DNA of 64,000 bases from Pegoplata infirma (Eukaryota > Arthropoda > Insecta > Diptera > Anthomyiidae): positions 237,558,023 through 237,622,022 of the forward strand of contig OY992536.1 in the NCBI GenBank assembly GCA_963921195.1, read 5' to 3'. The translations under genes and the position numbers were made by a program. Positions 22,128 to 33,875 of the stretch are shown piece by piece (positions within the stretch are counted from its first letter, which is position 1; each line of letters starts with the position of its first letter). Under the pieces are notes generated by a model that was given only the letters and a program-made list of their open reading frames with translations, was not told the DNA's origin and did not search any database.

Positions 22128-22807
22128 CCCGAGTAAAAATAAACATATATAACAATATATAACTTGATAAAAACATAATAAATCATATATGATTATACAT
22201 CGCTTGAGATCTTTTCCAAATTTTTTAAATGCAGTCATATGGAGATATATATAATTTAATCATGATTCGGATTAAAAGGTGTACGGTTGATATAATTATA
22301 TAAAATTATATGAGGGTCAATACAAAATTTGTTTTTCTGTATAATTTTACATAAAATTATATATAGCTTATGCTGTTCCATATACAACTATATATGTTTC
22401 TAATTAACCAAAAATTTTCTAAGTTTTTTAGGCAAAGTATAAGAAACTTTTTAAAATGTTCCTAAACATTTATTGTTAGGGTCACCTATCTGGTTCGAAG
22501 CGTACCCAAACATTTTTTTTGTTTTAGAAAATTAAATGTTTGGTGAATGTATCGTTGACCTGTGGTGTATTTCAACCCAAACCAAAAAACACCAGGATTT
22601 TATATGTTTTTATGCAATTATATCTAATTAGATCCACCAATATATGGCAATGTCTGGTCAAAACTCGGATGAAATCAAATCATATTTTATACAAGTTAAT
22701 CTTTTTTAATGCAAACACATCCACCATTATTCGGATAAAATTGCGTATAAATATATATTGTATTACATATCATTATATATTGCATCATATAAAAATTTTT
22801 ACTCGGG
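22128..22807. mobile_element. 680 bp MITE with CCCGAGTAAAAAT ends
   Basis: It has the same inverted ends as the 3.8 kb element at 16843-20644, here flanked by TG on both sides (22126-22127 and 22808-22809). Subterminal sequence TTTTCCAAATTTTTTAAATG is also shared with that element. It is rich in ATATATAATTATA and encodes nothing recognisable. Confidence 0.7.
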
Positions 22808-22809
22808 TG

Positions 22810-24314
22810 GAAAGAACACATTTTTATACAGCAAAACATTATCATGAATCAATGGTTTGGGCAAGAGTACAAACTTCACAGACATTTTTAATTTCGAGAC
22901 ATAGACCCATGATATCCATATGAATTTGTAATAATCTTTATTTAATTTAAGTCACCAACTATTTTTGCTCTAGACGATATTCCTGTTAGTTCGGAAGTTA
23001 TCGAAATTTTCCCGAAGTTCCACATTGTTTCATTAGGGGACAACGAAATTTTTTAACAATGATATGGCCGATAGGTCGAGATACCCAAACCAAAAAATCA
23101 TATTTTTTATATATATTTTAGGTTTTAGGCAAATCGGTTCATAAGGGTTGAGATACTTCCCGCGTTATTTAAATATACAAAAAAATCAGATAGGTTCACT
23201 TTGCGGACTTTCTTTATAAATTACTGGAAACCCAACGTCAGAATTGAATTCTGATTATGAAATCGGAGGTCAAAATACATAAGAATTATTAGGTCTAGTT
23301 TTTGAGTCAGAACCTTTTTTTTATGGATCTGTGTTATTTTAAAGGAACAACATTTTTAGATTCGTCAAACAAAATTGTCTATGAATCTCTCACAAAAAGT
23401 TTTATATCAAGAAAAAAAATGTCTAAACATTTAAAACAATTTGATCCCACTATGTTCTACATTTAAACACGATTATATAGTCCACTTTCATAACTGAATA
23501 ACAAATGAAGAAAAATCTTCATGATGATGATGATGACGTTGAAGTCAACAACGTAGATGATGAATTTTGTTCGTAAAGGACTTCTGTTACTGACAACAAA
23601 AGAATTGTTATCATTTTGTTATAATAAAAAAATTCTTATAATAATAAGAAAAAACTAAACAATAAGTATAGTACGAACATATAAAAATATAAAACATTTA
23701 TGACAGCTTGACAGCTACTTCCACCATAACATTTTATGTAGGAATTCATTATAATTATTTTTTTTGAAAAACATTTTTTTGTTTTATATTTTTTGTTTCT
23801 ATTTTGTTTGCTTGTTGATTTTCTTATATTGTAATTTACTCAAAAAATCAACATATAGTGAAGTGACGGTCATTAAGAATTAAGAAATAAAAAATAATAA
23901 TTAACACTTATTCTAAAAAAATAATAAAATTTTTAATTGAAACCCAACTTAAATGCTGTGTTCTTGACGATACCGGATTTTTTTTAAATTACTAAAGTTT
24001 ATATTCGATATGGACTCAATTTTTGTCTGAATTCCATTTTGTGTGGGAAATCCTAAAAACATGACAACCTCTCTACAATAAAAAAAACAATTAATAATTT
24101 CAAAACTTATTTTTTTATTTATGTTGACGATATTGACACGCCCGCGTATAGGGTATATGCATAATTTATCTAATTAATTTTTTTAGCATATCATTATATT
24201 TTGCTTATCTAAGAAAGTTGTTAAAATTTTTTTAAAGGTAACCAAGCGTTAAATTAATAAAAAACACACACATTAATACACATACATATGTGTACATAAA
24301 TGTATGTGTTATCG
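22810..24314. other. AT-rich DNA without a recognisable gene
   Basis: At 22985-23195 lies a diverged member of the AAGGGAAGTATCTCAACCC family (here AGGGTTGAGATACTTCCC, reversed), also seen near 34,870, 44,280 and 59,230. The remainder includes a (GAT)n-like ATGATGATGATGATGACG at about 23521. No exon-like frame was seen. Confidence 0.45.
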
Positions 24315-24648
24315 TGTCCCGAATATGGTGAATTTCAGGACATACCCCAAGAACGATGCTTACTGAAGAACTGATTACAAGAAAAAACTTTAAAAAACTA
24401 TTGGAGATCATCTTCAGGGCGCAACCAGCGCCTTAAGTTTGTATCCGCAGTGCATTTGGTCATAAATATAAAAAATATTTTTTTGGACCAAATGCACTAC
24501 GTTTGCAAACTTTAAATGCTGGTTGTGCCCTTAAGATGACATGCAATTTTTTTTTTTTTTTAATTTTTTCCCAGTACTCAGCTGTTAAATAAGCATCTTT
24601 CTAAGAGTATGCCCTAAAGAAATTACAAAATTTCCTAATTTCGGGACA
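24315..24648. mobile_element. MITE/foldback with TGTCCCGAA ends
   Basis: The left end TGTCCCGAATATGGTGAA is mirrored by ATTTCGGGACA on the right. Inner phrases are also inverted: GGCGCAACCAGCGCC-TTAAG / GGTTGTGCCCTTAAG and GCATTTGGTC / GGACCAAATGCAC. The element is ~334 bp and noncoding. Confidence 0.65.
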
Positions 24649-24771
24649 TGCTAATATATATATAACGTAATTAACACCAAATGTACCGCTAAACTTGGTT
24701 TGATAATTTTATAAAAAATTAAATAAATACATTTTCAACTGAATTTTTCACTTTTAAAAAACCAAAATTTG

Positions 24772-25434
24772 GTTGCAACTAATATATCACCGTCCGAAAA
24801 AAATTAAAAAAGTCCTTGAACACGAGCTGGATAATATACGTTTGAAACTAGAGACTAAATGTAGTAAAACAACATTTACAGTTTTTCATTTAGTGATCCT
24901 GTTTCCTTTTAAAAGGACTTCAAAATTTCAGAGGATTAAATTTCATAAAATATTTTTTTAATATTTGTACTTGTCCTATGATGCCACTTTTGACTGGAAA
25001 TGAAAGAGAAGGATCTCCCTAATTTTCCTATTTTATTATTGTTACATATCAGTAAAAAGAAGGTAAGCTACGTCCTTTCAAAAATGTATCCTTTAATATC
25101 ATTCAAAATTTTGAACCAAATATTTTGATAAAGTTTTTAAAATGACCTTATTCACATCCTTTTATCCTGATATGGCAAAGTAGAAAAATTGATAAATTAG
25201 GGGAGATCTTCCTATTTCATTTCTCGTCTCAATGTCATTATAGGACAATTACAAATATTTCAAAAATATTTTACAAAATGTATTCTTTAAAAGTTTTAAG
25301 TCCTTTTAAAAGGAAACAGGATCACGAAATAAAATACTGTAAATGCTGTTTTACTTCATTTCATATCTACTTTCAGACGTGTATCATCCGGTTCATGTTT
25401 AATATTGGCTGTCGGACGGTGTATTCAGTTGTGA
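24772..25434. repeat. Foldback of ~0.66 kb
   Basis: Outer ends GTTGCAACTAATATATCACC and GTCGGACGGTGTATTCAGTT mirror each other, and CACCGTCCGA is exact. Inner arms are also inverted: GATCCTGTTTCCTTTTAAAA versus TTTTAAAAGGAAACAGGATC (an exact 20 bp pair) and GGATCTCCCTAA versus TTAGGGGAGATC. The centre is near 25,105. Confidence 0.75.
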
Positions 25435-25487
25435 CAAACAAATATTGTGATTCAGCACGTAGCCTGGAAGTAATTTGGGGGCATTGA

Positions 25488-25980
25488 TTTTTATACCCTA
25501 CACCATTCTGTGGTACAGGGTATAATGAGTTTGTGCTGATGTTTGTAACTACCCGAAATATTGGTCCTAGACCTACTTTCGACTCAGAATTACTTTTTGA
25601 GTCGATTTATCGATGTCCGTCCGTCTGTCCATCTATCGGTTTAAGCACGATATAGGTCGCAATTTTCAATCAATTGACTTGAAATTTGAAACTTAAGCAT
25701 ATTTGGCAAGAGGACGAGGACTATTGAAATTGGAGAAAATCGGTCCATGTTAAGACAAAAATCTTATTTTAGCTGTTAAACGTGTACTTTACCATATCAA
25801 AATTTCGAGCGATATTCATTTAAATCGGTCTATTGACAAAAAAAAATAAACCAATTCCAAGAAATTTTGATCTGTGTGTGTTTTCTACGCTAAATAAAGA
25901 TCTAACAAAAGACAGATCCAATCGGTCCATGTTTGGACTTGGGACCCATTTTCCGGAAAACACTGGTGTAGGGTAAAGAA
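25488..25980 (+). mobile_element. Mini-me-like element, TACCCTACACC subfamily
   Basis: The start TTTTTATACCCTACACCATT is followed by the inverted GGTACAGGGTATAATGAG, GTTTGTAACTACCCGAAATA, GAGTCGATTTATCGATG and (GTCC)2GTCTGTCC. It is the forward counterpart of 594-1438, with a much shorter GTCC run. The 3' end is not sharply defined. Confidence 0.65.
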
Positions 25981-26039
25981 AGAGGTCTTAGACTAATAAA
26001 TTGTCTATACTAAAATTTTCTAATCTAAGAATCTAAGGA

Positions 26040-26477
26040 TTTTTAAAAACGAAGCATGTCGCAGAGTCTGAGAATATTTGTACATGAAATATGTCTCAAA
26101 AGCTGGTTTCTTTTTATATGAAAAATGTGCCAGAATCTGAGAATTTTTCCAAATAAAAAGTGTCTTAGAATATGAGTTTTTTTTTTAAGAAATTTTCTCA
26201 ATTTCTGTGAATTTTCTTTACGAAATTTTCTCAAATTCTGATAATTTTTCTAAACGAAAAATGTTTCAGAATTGTAGAATTGTCCTATACGAAGGGGATT
26301 TTTTTAAGATTTTTTCTATCAAAAAAAATGTCTCAGAATATGAGAAGTTTTCTGTACGAAAAATGTCTAAGAATCGGAGTTTTTTCTATACGAAAAATGT
26401 CTAAGAATCGGAGTTTTTTCTTTACGAAAAATGTCTAAGAATCTGAATTTTTTCTATAACAAAAGTGTCTCAGAATC
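26040..26477 (-). repeat. Dual-palindrome ~35 bp array, segment 1
   Basis: Imperfect units alternate AAAAATGTCTCAGAATCTGAG with TTTTTCTATACGAAAAA. Unit length is 33-37 bp. I call this orientation minus because the ACATTTTTCGTATAG form lies on the other strand. Copies are diverged from each other (10-30% by eye). Confidence 0.75.
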
Positions 26478-27640
26478 AAAAAATGCCTGCGAATTTTGTA
26501 CTATTGCCCAAAACATAATCATGATAATGTTTTGCGGAAGATTTGGGTGTACTTGCCAAAGCAAAGTTTTTTTAGAAAAAATAATGTTATTTTACTTTGC
26601 TATTCCATTCATAACGAATTGAAATATCAGTCGAGGAGAGTATAAAAGATTCGGCACCAACGAATATAACACTCACACTTGTTTTATGTACATTGATAAA
26701 CAAATGGAAATTTTTTATGCGAAAAGTTTAGACTTGGTGAAAAAGTAGTTTTGGCAAAAAAAAATGATTTTTTTCACGAAAAACAATATTATGTTAAAAA
26801 ATTTAATGAACCCAAAGTTTTTGGTGAAAAAAAAAATTTGATGAAAAAAAGTTTTTGATGAATTTTTATGATGAAAAGAAAAATTTTTTAATGTAAAAAA
26901 AAAATTATAAAAAAAAAATGAAAAAAAATTATTTTTGGTGAGAAAAAACTTGATAACAAATATATTTAATGAAAAAAAATTGATATATATGTATATTTAA
27001 TGAAAAAAAAATTGATGAAAGAAATATGATAAAAAAAATAAAATTTATGAAGAAAAAATTTTGATGAAAAAAAAATTTTATGAAAAAAAAATTAATGAAA
27101 AAAAAAATTATGAAAAAACAAAAAAATTTATGAAAAAAAAAAATTTTTGATGAAAAAAAATATTTTTGATGAAAAAAAAATTAATAAAATAAAAAAAAAA
27201 TTATTGAAAAAAAAAATTTGATGAAAAAAAAGTTGATAAAAAAGTTTGATGAAAAAAAAATTATGAAAAAAAAAAAAAATTTATGAAAAAAAAGTTTGAT
27301 GAAAAAAAAAAAATTGATGAAAAAAAATTATGGAAAAAAAAATTTATGGAAAAAAAATTGATGAAAAAAAAAATTTTTGATGAAAAAAAAAAATTTTTGT
27401 TAAAAAATAATTATGTTACTTTTTATTCACCAGCTGGTGAAAAACGGGTTTGTTCACCACGAGGAGAATTATTATGCAAGTTACAAACCCAAGTTAATAA
27501 AATTTTTGGTTTTAAGAAAATGAAAATAGTAATTCTTGTTTTCTTTTTCGTTAATTGTTAGCTTATATAGTCAAACTGAGTTGGCGTCCTGCAACTTTTT
27601 TAAAATTAGTCACCAGCCTAAAAACATTATCATGTTAAAA
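26478..27640 (+). repeat. Composite A-rich repeat, copy 2
   Basis: There are three parts. The 5' module (26478-26830) has TGCCTGCGAATTTTGTACTA, GATAATGTTTTGCGGAAGAT, GCTATTCCATTCATAACG and TATAAAAGATTCGGC. The middle (26831-27405) is an array of GATGAAAAAAAATTT blocks. The 3' module (27406-27640) has TATTCACCAGCTGGTGAAAA, CACCACGAGG, GTTAGCTTATATAGTCA, GTCCTGCAAC and CATTATCATGTTAAAA. A frame from the array into the 3' module stays open to 27561, but it is A-driven and probably not a gene. It is inserted in the ~35 bp array. Confidence 0.75.
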
Positions 27641-27990
27641 ATTATTTTTACGAAAAATGGTTAGAACTCTTCTATACAAAACATGTCTCAGAATCTAAAA
27701 AATGTTTTATTCTAAAAGTTTCTTAGAATCTGATAACTTGTAAATGCGAAAAATGTCTTAAAATCTGAAGATTTTTCTTTTCAAAAAATGTTTTAGAGTC
27801 CGATGATTTTTGCATTTGAAAAATTTAACGGAAATAGAGACTTTTTTGGTACGAAAAATGTGTTAATCTGACATTATTTCTGTAGTAATATCTAAGAATT
27901 TTAAAATTTTTCATTTATTTTTTGTCATTGTCATTTCATCATGTTTGTCAAAATCTCTTTACAGACTTTTTTACAGATTATTTTAATTAT
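27641..27990 (-). repeat. Dual-palindrome ~35 bp array, segment 2
   Basis: Units such as ATGTCTCAGAATCTAAAAAA and AATGTCTTAAAATCTGAAG continue the orientation of segment 1, on the other side of composite repeat 2. They are more diverged toward 27,990. Confidence 0.65.
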
Positions 27991-28019
27991 ATCTCAATTA
28001 ACTGTATCTTAGAATTTTT

Positions 28020-28510
28020 TTAAAATTAATATTATGAAACATTTTTCACATAGAAAAATTCTCAGATTCTGAGCTGTTTTTCGTACAGAAAAATTCTTAG
28101 ATTCTGAAAAAATCTTCTTTAAGAAAAGCTCTCAAATAATAAGACATGTTTTGTATAGAAAACTCTCAGATTCTGAGGCAAAAGTTCTCTTTTCGTATAG
28201 AAAATTCTCAGAATCTGAGACATTTTTCGTATAGAAAAATTGTCAGATTCTGAGACATTTTTTATACAGAAAAATTATCAGATTCTGAGACATTTTTGGT
28301 ATTGAAAAATTTTTAGATTCTGACACATTATTAGTATAGAAAAATTATCAGATTCTGAGACATTTTTCGAATAGAAAATTTCTCAGATTCTAAGAAATTT
28401 TTCGCGTAGAAAAATTCTCAGTGTCGTATAGGAAAATTCTTATTTTTCGTATAGAAAAATCCTCAGATTCTGAGAAATTTTTTGTAGAGAAAAATTCTCA
28501 GATTTATTAT
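28020..28510 (+). repeat. Dual-palindrome ~35 bp array, segment 3 (opposite orientation)
   Basis: Here the units read TTCTCAGATTCTGAGACATT then TTTCGTATAGAAAAAT, the reverse of segments 1-2. At least 12 units can be counted. The inversion point lies at about 27,990-28,020. Confidence 0.8.
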
Positions 28511-28695
28511 ATTTTTTCGGCATAAGCCAAGTGTATTTAATTTGTTGTTTGTGTTTTTCTGATTGAAGAAGAAAATTGTGTCTTCTAAAAATTAAATTAA
28601 ATGTGGATTTACCCTAGACCATGGTTTCTGTAGCCACTTCTACGTCATCAGTAGGCAATTACATTAAATTGATTATTTGATATTTGCTAGAAAAT
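28511..28695 (-). repeat. Solitary copy of arm R' of the SINE-like element
   Basis: GATTGAAGAAGAAAA, TGTGGATTTACCCTAGACCA, TGGTTTCTGTAGCCAC and TCTACGTCATCAGT match 5620-5821. This copy has no tRNA-like head and sits inside the ~35 bp array. So R is a dispersed unit in its own right. Confidence 0.7.
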
Positions 28696-28947
28696 TCTGA
28701 GACATTTTTTGTAAAGATTCTGCGGCATTTTTTGTATAGAAAAATTTTTAGATTCTAAAACATTTTTCTGAAAGATTCTAAAAGATTTTTCGTATAGAAA
28801 TATTCTCAGATTCTCAGATTCTGAGACATTTTTCGTGTTGAAAAATTCTCAGATTCTGAGACATTTTTCTTAAAAAAATATTCTAAGATTCCGGGGCATA
28901 TTCCGTACAGACATATTCTCAGATTCTAAGACCTTTTTTGTATAAAA
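28696..28947 (+). repeat. Dual-palindrome ~35 bp array, segment 4
   Basis: Units TTCTCAGATTCTGAGACATT and TTTCGTGTTGAAAAA continue segment 3 beyond the R' insertion. Confidence 0.75.
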
Positions 28948-30150
28948 AAAATGCCTGCGAATTTTGTACTCTTGTCCAAAACATTAAATCATGATAATGT
29001 TTTGCGGAAGATTAGTTTTTTAGAAAAAATAATGTTAAATTACTTTGCTATTCCATGCAAAACGAATTGAAATATCAGTTGAGGACCCCTGTACATTTCG
29101 TAACTGATTGTGAGTGCAAAAATAAGTGCAAAAAATTTTGGAGAGTATAAAAGATTCGGCACCAAAGAATATACCACTTTCATCTGTTTTATGTACATTT
29201 GATTAACAAATGGAAAATTTTTATGCAAAAAGCTTAGACTTGGCGAAAAAGTAAAAAAAAAAATGATTTTTTTTTCACGAAAAAACTAAATTATGTTAAA
29301 AAAAATTAATGAACCCAATATTTTTGGTGAAAAAATATTTTGATGAAAAATAGTTTTTGATGAATTTTTTTTATGAAAAGAAAAATTTTTTGATGTAAAA
29401 AATTGATGAAAAAAAACTATGAAATAAATTTTTTTTTTAGTGAGAAAAAAATTGATAAAAAAATTTTATGAAAAAAAATTGATGAAAAAAATATGATAAA
29501 AATAAATTTATGAAAAAAAATTTTGATGAAAAAAAAAAATTAATGAAAAATAAATTGATGAAAAAACAAAAAAAATTGATGAAAAAACAAAAAAATTTAT
29601 GAAAAACAAAATTTTTACGAAAAAAAAGGTTTGATGAAAAACAAAAAATAATGAAAAAAAAAATTGTTGAAAAAAAAAAAATTGATGAAAAAAAAAAAAT
29701 GATGAAAAAAATTTGATGAAAAAAAAACAAATTGATAAAAAAAATGATGAAAAAAAAATATGAAAAAAAAATTTGATGAAAAAAAGTTTGATGAAAAAAA
29801 AAATAATGAAAAGAAAACTTGATGGAAAAAAAAAAAATTTTATGGAAAAAAAAAATTATGAAAAAAAACTTTGATGAAAAAAAAAAAAAAAAAAAATTTG
29901 TTGAAAAATAATTATGTTACTTTTTATTCACCAGCTGGTGAAAAACGGTTTTATTCACCACGAGGTGAATTATTATCCAAGTTACAAACCCAAGTTATTA
30001 AAATTTTTGGTTTTAAGAATATGAAAATAGTAATTGTTGTTTTCTTTTTCGTTTATTGTTAGCTTATATACTAGTTAAACTGAGGTGGCGTCCTGCAATT
30101 TTTTTTAAATTAGACACCAGCCTAAAAACATTATCATGTTAAAAAAAAAT
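28948..30150 (+). repeat. Composite A-rich repeat, copy 3
   Basis: It has the same three parts as copy 2: 5' module 28948-29330, GATGAAAAAAA array 29331-29904, 3' module 29905-30150. The 3' module holds the perfect palindrome TTCACCAGCTGGTGAA and the near-palindrome TTCACCACGAGGTGAA 12 bp further on. An open frame (to 30062) translates as NNYVTFYSPAGEKRFYSPRG; similar frames are open in copies 2 and 4. Confidence 0.8.
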
Positions 30151-31309
30151 AAAATCAACACTGAAATTTTCCAGCAATCCATTTTATATAAATTTTATAA
30201 TATCTATTTTTACACAATTTGGTGGAAAAAAACAAACTACTAATTAAACGTATATGGAGCAATATCTAACCATATAAAGTGGATGAAATACTTCATTGAG
30301 TTTATAAATAATATTTATCGTTTTTAATTCATTCGTAATATGAAGCGTTTTTCTATCAGTGTATACTTTTTTTTTTTGTAAGTTAGAAATATTACATGAA
30401 ATTCATTATATAAATATGTATGTGAGTATTAAATATGAGAAGCCTAAAAACATGCAGTGTTTTCATTTGCATTTCAAAAATAAAAATAAAACAAACACAT
30501 GAGAGCACAACACAAACACAAACACAATGTATGTTTTGTAGTTGTATTGTTTTAATAAGCTTTGTATGCATGGTTGTTTATACCATGTGAACAAAGAAAT
30601 TATGTTTGAATTTAATTAAAAATTAACTTAAACAAAACAATAAATTAAATTTTACTTACAGCCAATTTTTTAATATTGTTGTTGTTTTTTTGTTTTTGCT
30701 TCAGCTTATTAAAAAAAATATAGAACATAAATTTAAAGCTGGGGTAGACTTACCTAAAAATAAAGAAAGTAAATTATAATTAAAAAATGATTAAGTAGAG
30801 ATACAAAAAAACAATTAAGTATTTAAAAATTTTAATTTAAAATTAATTAATTAAATTTTTAAGAACACAACTTATGAACTATGTATGTTATACCTCAACA
30901 ACCATTGCACAGTGGGGTGGACATAGTACATTTTGAGGCATTAACCAAACCGGAACGGCAATCTCTACGACGTTGTACATAACAAAATAGGCGAATACTT
31001 TAACCCATGTATGAGATGTTACACGGTTACATGGTTTGGTTGACATTTTTTAGTTTCACCCATATAAAAAAAAGTTGGAAACAAAACTTTGACTTTGACA
31101 GGTTGCCATCGTGCCAACAAATGGAATATTTCAAAAAGCAAAACGGAACTAGTTTCGGCAAGATCTTATCTATTCGACTTGCAAAATCATTTGAAAAAAT
31201 TCGAAGATTTAAAATTGTACTTTTTGCCGGAGATCCACTTAGGATGCCCCAACGTGCATTGTACAGTAGGGCGCAATGACATTTTTTTTTTATAAAAACA
31301 AGTGATAGC
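30151..31309. other. AT-rich, apparently low-copy DNA
   Basis: It includes ACACAAACACAAACACAATG and other simple stretches. CATTGCACAGTGGGGTGGAC (30904) and CATTGTACAGTAGGGCG (31258) look like two direct copies of one phrase 355 bp apart, perhaps bounding an unknown element that spans the short frames at 31007-31295. No gene is supported. Confidence 0.4.
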
Positions 31310-31923
31310 GTTTTTTACTAAAAATAGCATCAGAATCAAAATTTTTTCTTTAGAAAAATATCGCTCAGTAAAATATCACAAAACCTGAGAATGGTCTATA
31401 GAAAAACATGTATTGGAATTTGCGAATTTGTCTATAGAAATTTTTTTATAGCAAATTTTTTCTCAGAAACTGAGAATTTTTGTATAGAAAAATATGTCTA
31501 AATCTGAGAATATGAAAAAAACATGTTTCTAATTTTGAGAATTTTTCTTTAGAAAATTATGTGTCAGAATGAAAATTTTTCTATAGCAAAATATATTTCA
31601 AAATCTAAGAATATTTTTATAAAAAAAATATCTCAGAATCTGAAAATATAGTTCAGAATCTGAGAATTTTTCGTTGGAAAAATATGTCTCAGATTCTTCT
31701 TTTGATAAAATGTTTTCTGAGTCTGTAAATATTTTTATAGAAAAAAAAAATGATCAGAGTCAGTCATAGAATATTTTTATCAATGTCTTTTATAGAAATT
31801 TATAGAAAATAAAATAGAATATACGATTTTATTTTCTGTGTAAAATGTTCTCAGAGTCTGGGAATATTTTTATTGAAAAAAATTTTGCTCAGATTCATAG
31901 AATATTTTTATCAATGTCTCTTA
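31310..31923 (-). repeat. Dual-palindrome ~35 bp array, segment 5
   Basis: Units run AATATGTCTCAGAATCTGAG then AATTTTTCTTTAGAAAAAT. They are more diverged than segment 3. The LOA-type retrotransposon is inserted at its right end. Confidence 0.7.
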
Positions 31924-31939
31924 GTCCCTTGTCGTACTT

Positions 31940-33875
31940 ATGAATGCGCACTTTCCTGGTTGTCTTCCCGTTTCCGATACGGAAGACATACCTGACACGA
32001 CTGAGCCCTGCGTGGTCAATCTGCCCATTGGAGAGAATAGACTACGTTGGGCCATCAGAAGCTTTCAACAAGACGGTATCATCCCGGCCGACCTTCAGTG
32101 GAACGCCGATCGGATAATACCATGGCTAGCCAGTATATATCTGGCCTGTCTCAGATGATCTTACATCCCTAGGAAATGAACCACCTCTGAGGTGATTTTC
32201 ATCCCAAAGGGTGGGAAGACATCCCATACGAAACCGAAGGACTACAGACCGATTAGTCTTTCTTCGTTTCTTCTGAAAACTCTGGAGAGAATTATAGATT
32301 CATCCATCAGGATGTCCGTCAATCCAGAGTCATTATCTGCCTCCCTGCATGCCTACAATAAGGGCAAGTCAGTGGAGACAGCACTGCACTCTATTGTTGG
32401 ATACATCGAGAGATCCCTGGAATACAAGGAGTACACTCTGGCTGCCTTTCTCGATATAGAAGGTGCCTTTAACAATGTCAAACCGGAAGCAAGCAGGTCT
32501 GCCCTTGACGACTTGGAGGTAGATAATACCATAACCAAATTTGTCATGAAACTGCTTGGACATAGGACTATTAGGTCAACTCTTGGCAGGTCCGTGGTAA
32601 AAAGGGCTGCAGTACGTGGCACTCCGCAAGGAGGAGTCCTATCACCGCTACTGTGGAACCTTACCATAAATACTCTCCTTGTCAAATTGGACGATAAAGG
32701 GGTCAAGACCGTCGCCTACGCGGATGACGTGGCCGTCGCAGTATCCGGAAAATATCCGGGAATACTGTCTGAACGCCTGGAGCTATCTCTTGAACTTCTT
32801 TCTGAATGGTGTTCAGATAGCGGTCTGGGGGTAAATGCAGGCAAAACTGACCTTGTTCTATTTTCGAATAGTAACAAGATTCCCAGGTTTATTCCACCGA
32901 AATTAGGCGGAATCGAACTCACGGTGTCCGATAGTGCTAAGTATCCAGGAATCATTCTAGACAAAAAGCTGCTATGGAACTTGAACACTCAAGCGAGAGT
33001 GGCAAAGGCAAACGCTGCCATCTTTTGCTGTAAGAAGGCCATTGGAAGCAACTGGGTCTTACACCCCGTAATGTCAATTGGCTATTCAATACGGTTGTAA
33101 GGCCCATACTTATATATGGAGTATCCGTTTGGTGGGTGGCGACGGAGAAGGCCACTCACCAAAAGGCATTCAATAGGATCCTTAGGACAAGTGCGCTGCT
33201 GATAACAGGCGCACTTCGCTCCACTAAGACGAAAGGACTACTTGATATGCTTCATTGGCTACCAGTAGACCTTCTCGCAACACAACTAGCTGAGAACACA
33301 GCCACTAGGCTAGCGGCAATTAACGGTCATGCAAGAATCCTGAGGCAGCATGGTGCCGCAGAGAACATCGACTAATGCACAGCCATACACTCGTTCGAAA
33401 CCGGGTTTGTGACAAGGATTCCGGATAGGTCCGATTGGACGGAGGGCCTCGATATTCCTGAGGAGAAACTTAAGGATTTTACTGATGGCTCCAAAATGGA
33501 CGGCCGAGTGGAGGGTGGCGTTTTTGTGAGTCGACTGGATTACAGGCTCTCATTTCGACTACCGGATCAGTGTAGCGAATTTCAAGCCGAGATAATGGCT
33601 ACAAAACGGGCTGCAGATTAGTTAGGGTGCCAACGGATATCACTCAGGGATATCTGTATTTTCACCGACAACCAAGCAGCTATCAAATCCCTAGCAGGTG
33701 TGACCACCACATCTAGAATTGTCCAAGAATGCCGGGCGTCTCTTAATGAGATGGCGAGACATTCGAATTTGGCACTCATTTGGGTGCCTGGACATGTGGG
33801 TAAAAAAGGCAACAGTGTTGCCGATGAATTAGCCAGGCATGGTACGACTCTACTTTCTAACGAAATAGATCATAC
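31940..33875 (+). pseudogene. Broken reverse transcriptase - RNase H reading frame of copy A
   Basis: Polymerase motifs seen: KDYRPISLSSFLLKTLE (32240-32290), AFLDIEGAFNNV (first catalytic Asp), GTPQGGVLSPLLWNL and AYADDVAVAV (second catalytic pair, about 32718). The thumb region (YGVSVWW) follows after a frameshift near 33,055. RNase H motifs are FTDGSKMDG, FQAEI, FTDNQAA and WVPGHVG. In-frame stops lie at 32156, 32177, 33373 and 33619. The enzyme would copy RNA at a nicked chromosomal site and RNase H would trim the template; here it cannot be made whole. The frame is interrupted after SNEIDHT by a MITE. Confidence 0.85.

Noticed and set aside
29437..29730. Reverse-strand frame of F/H/Q-rich protein (and similar frames at 1486 and 37645)
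   Set aside because: It is the complement of the (GATGAAAAAAA) arrays; length and composition follow from the repeat.
31007..31295. Two overlapping frames of 90 and 68 codons
   Set aside because: No motif, and they lie between two copies of a short repeat phrase; probably repeat-derived.
32353..32988. Reverse-strand frames inside retrotransposon copy A (also 47451-47744, 48824-49327)
   Set aside because: They are antisense shadows of the reverse transcriptase and RNase H frames.
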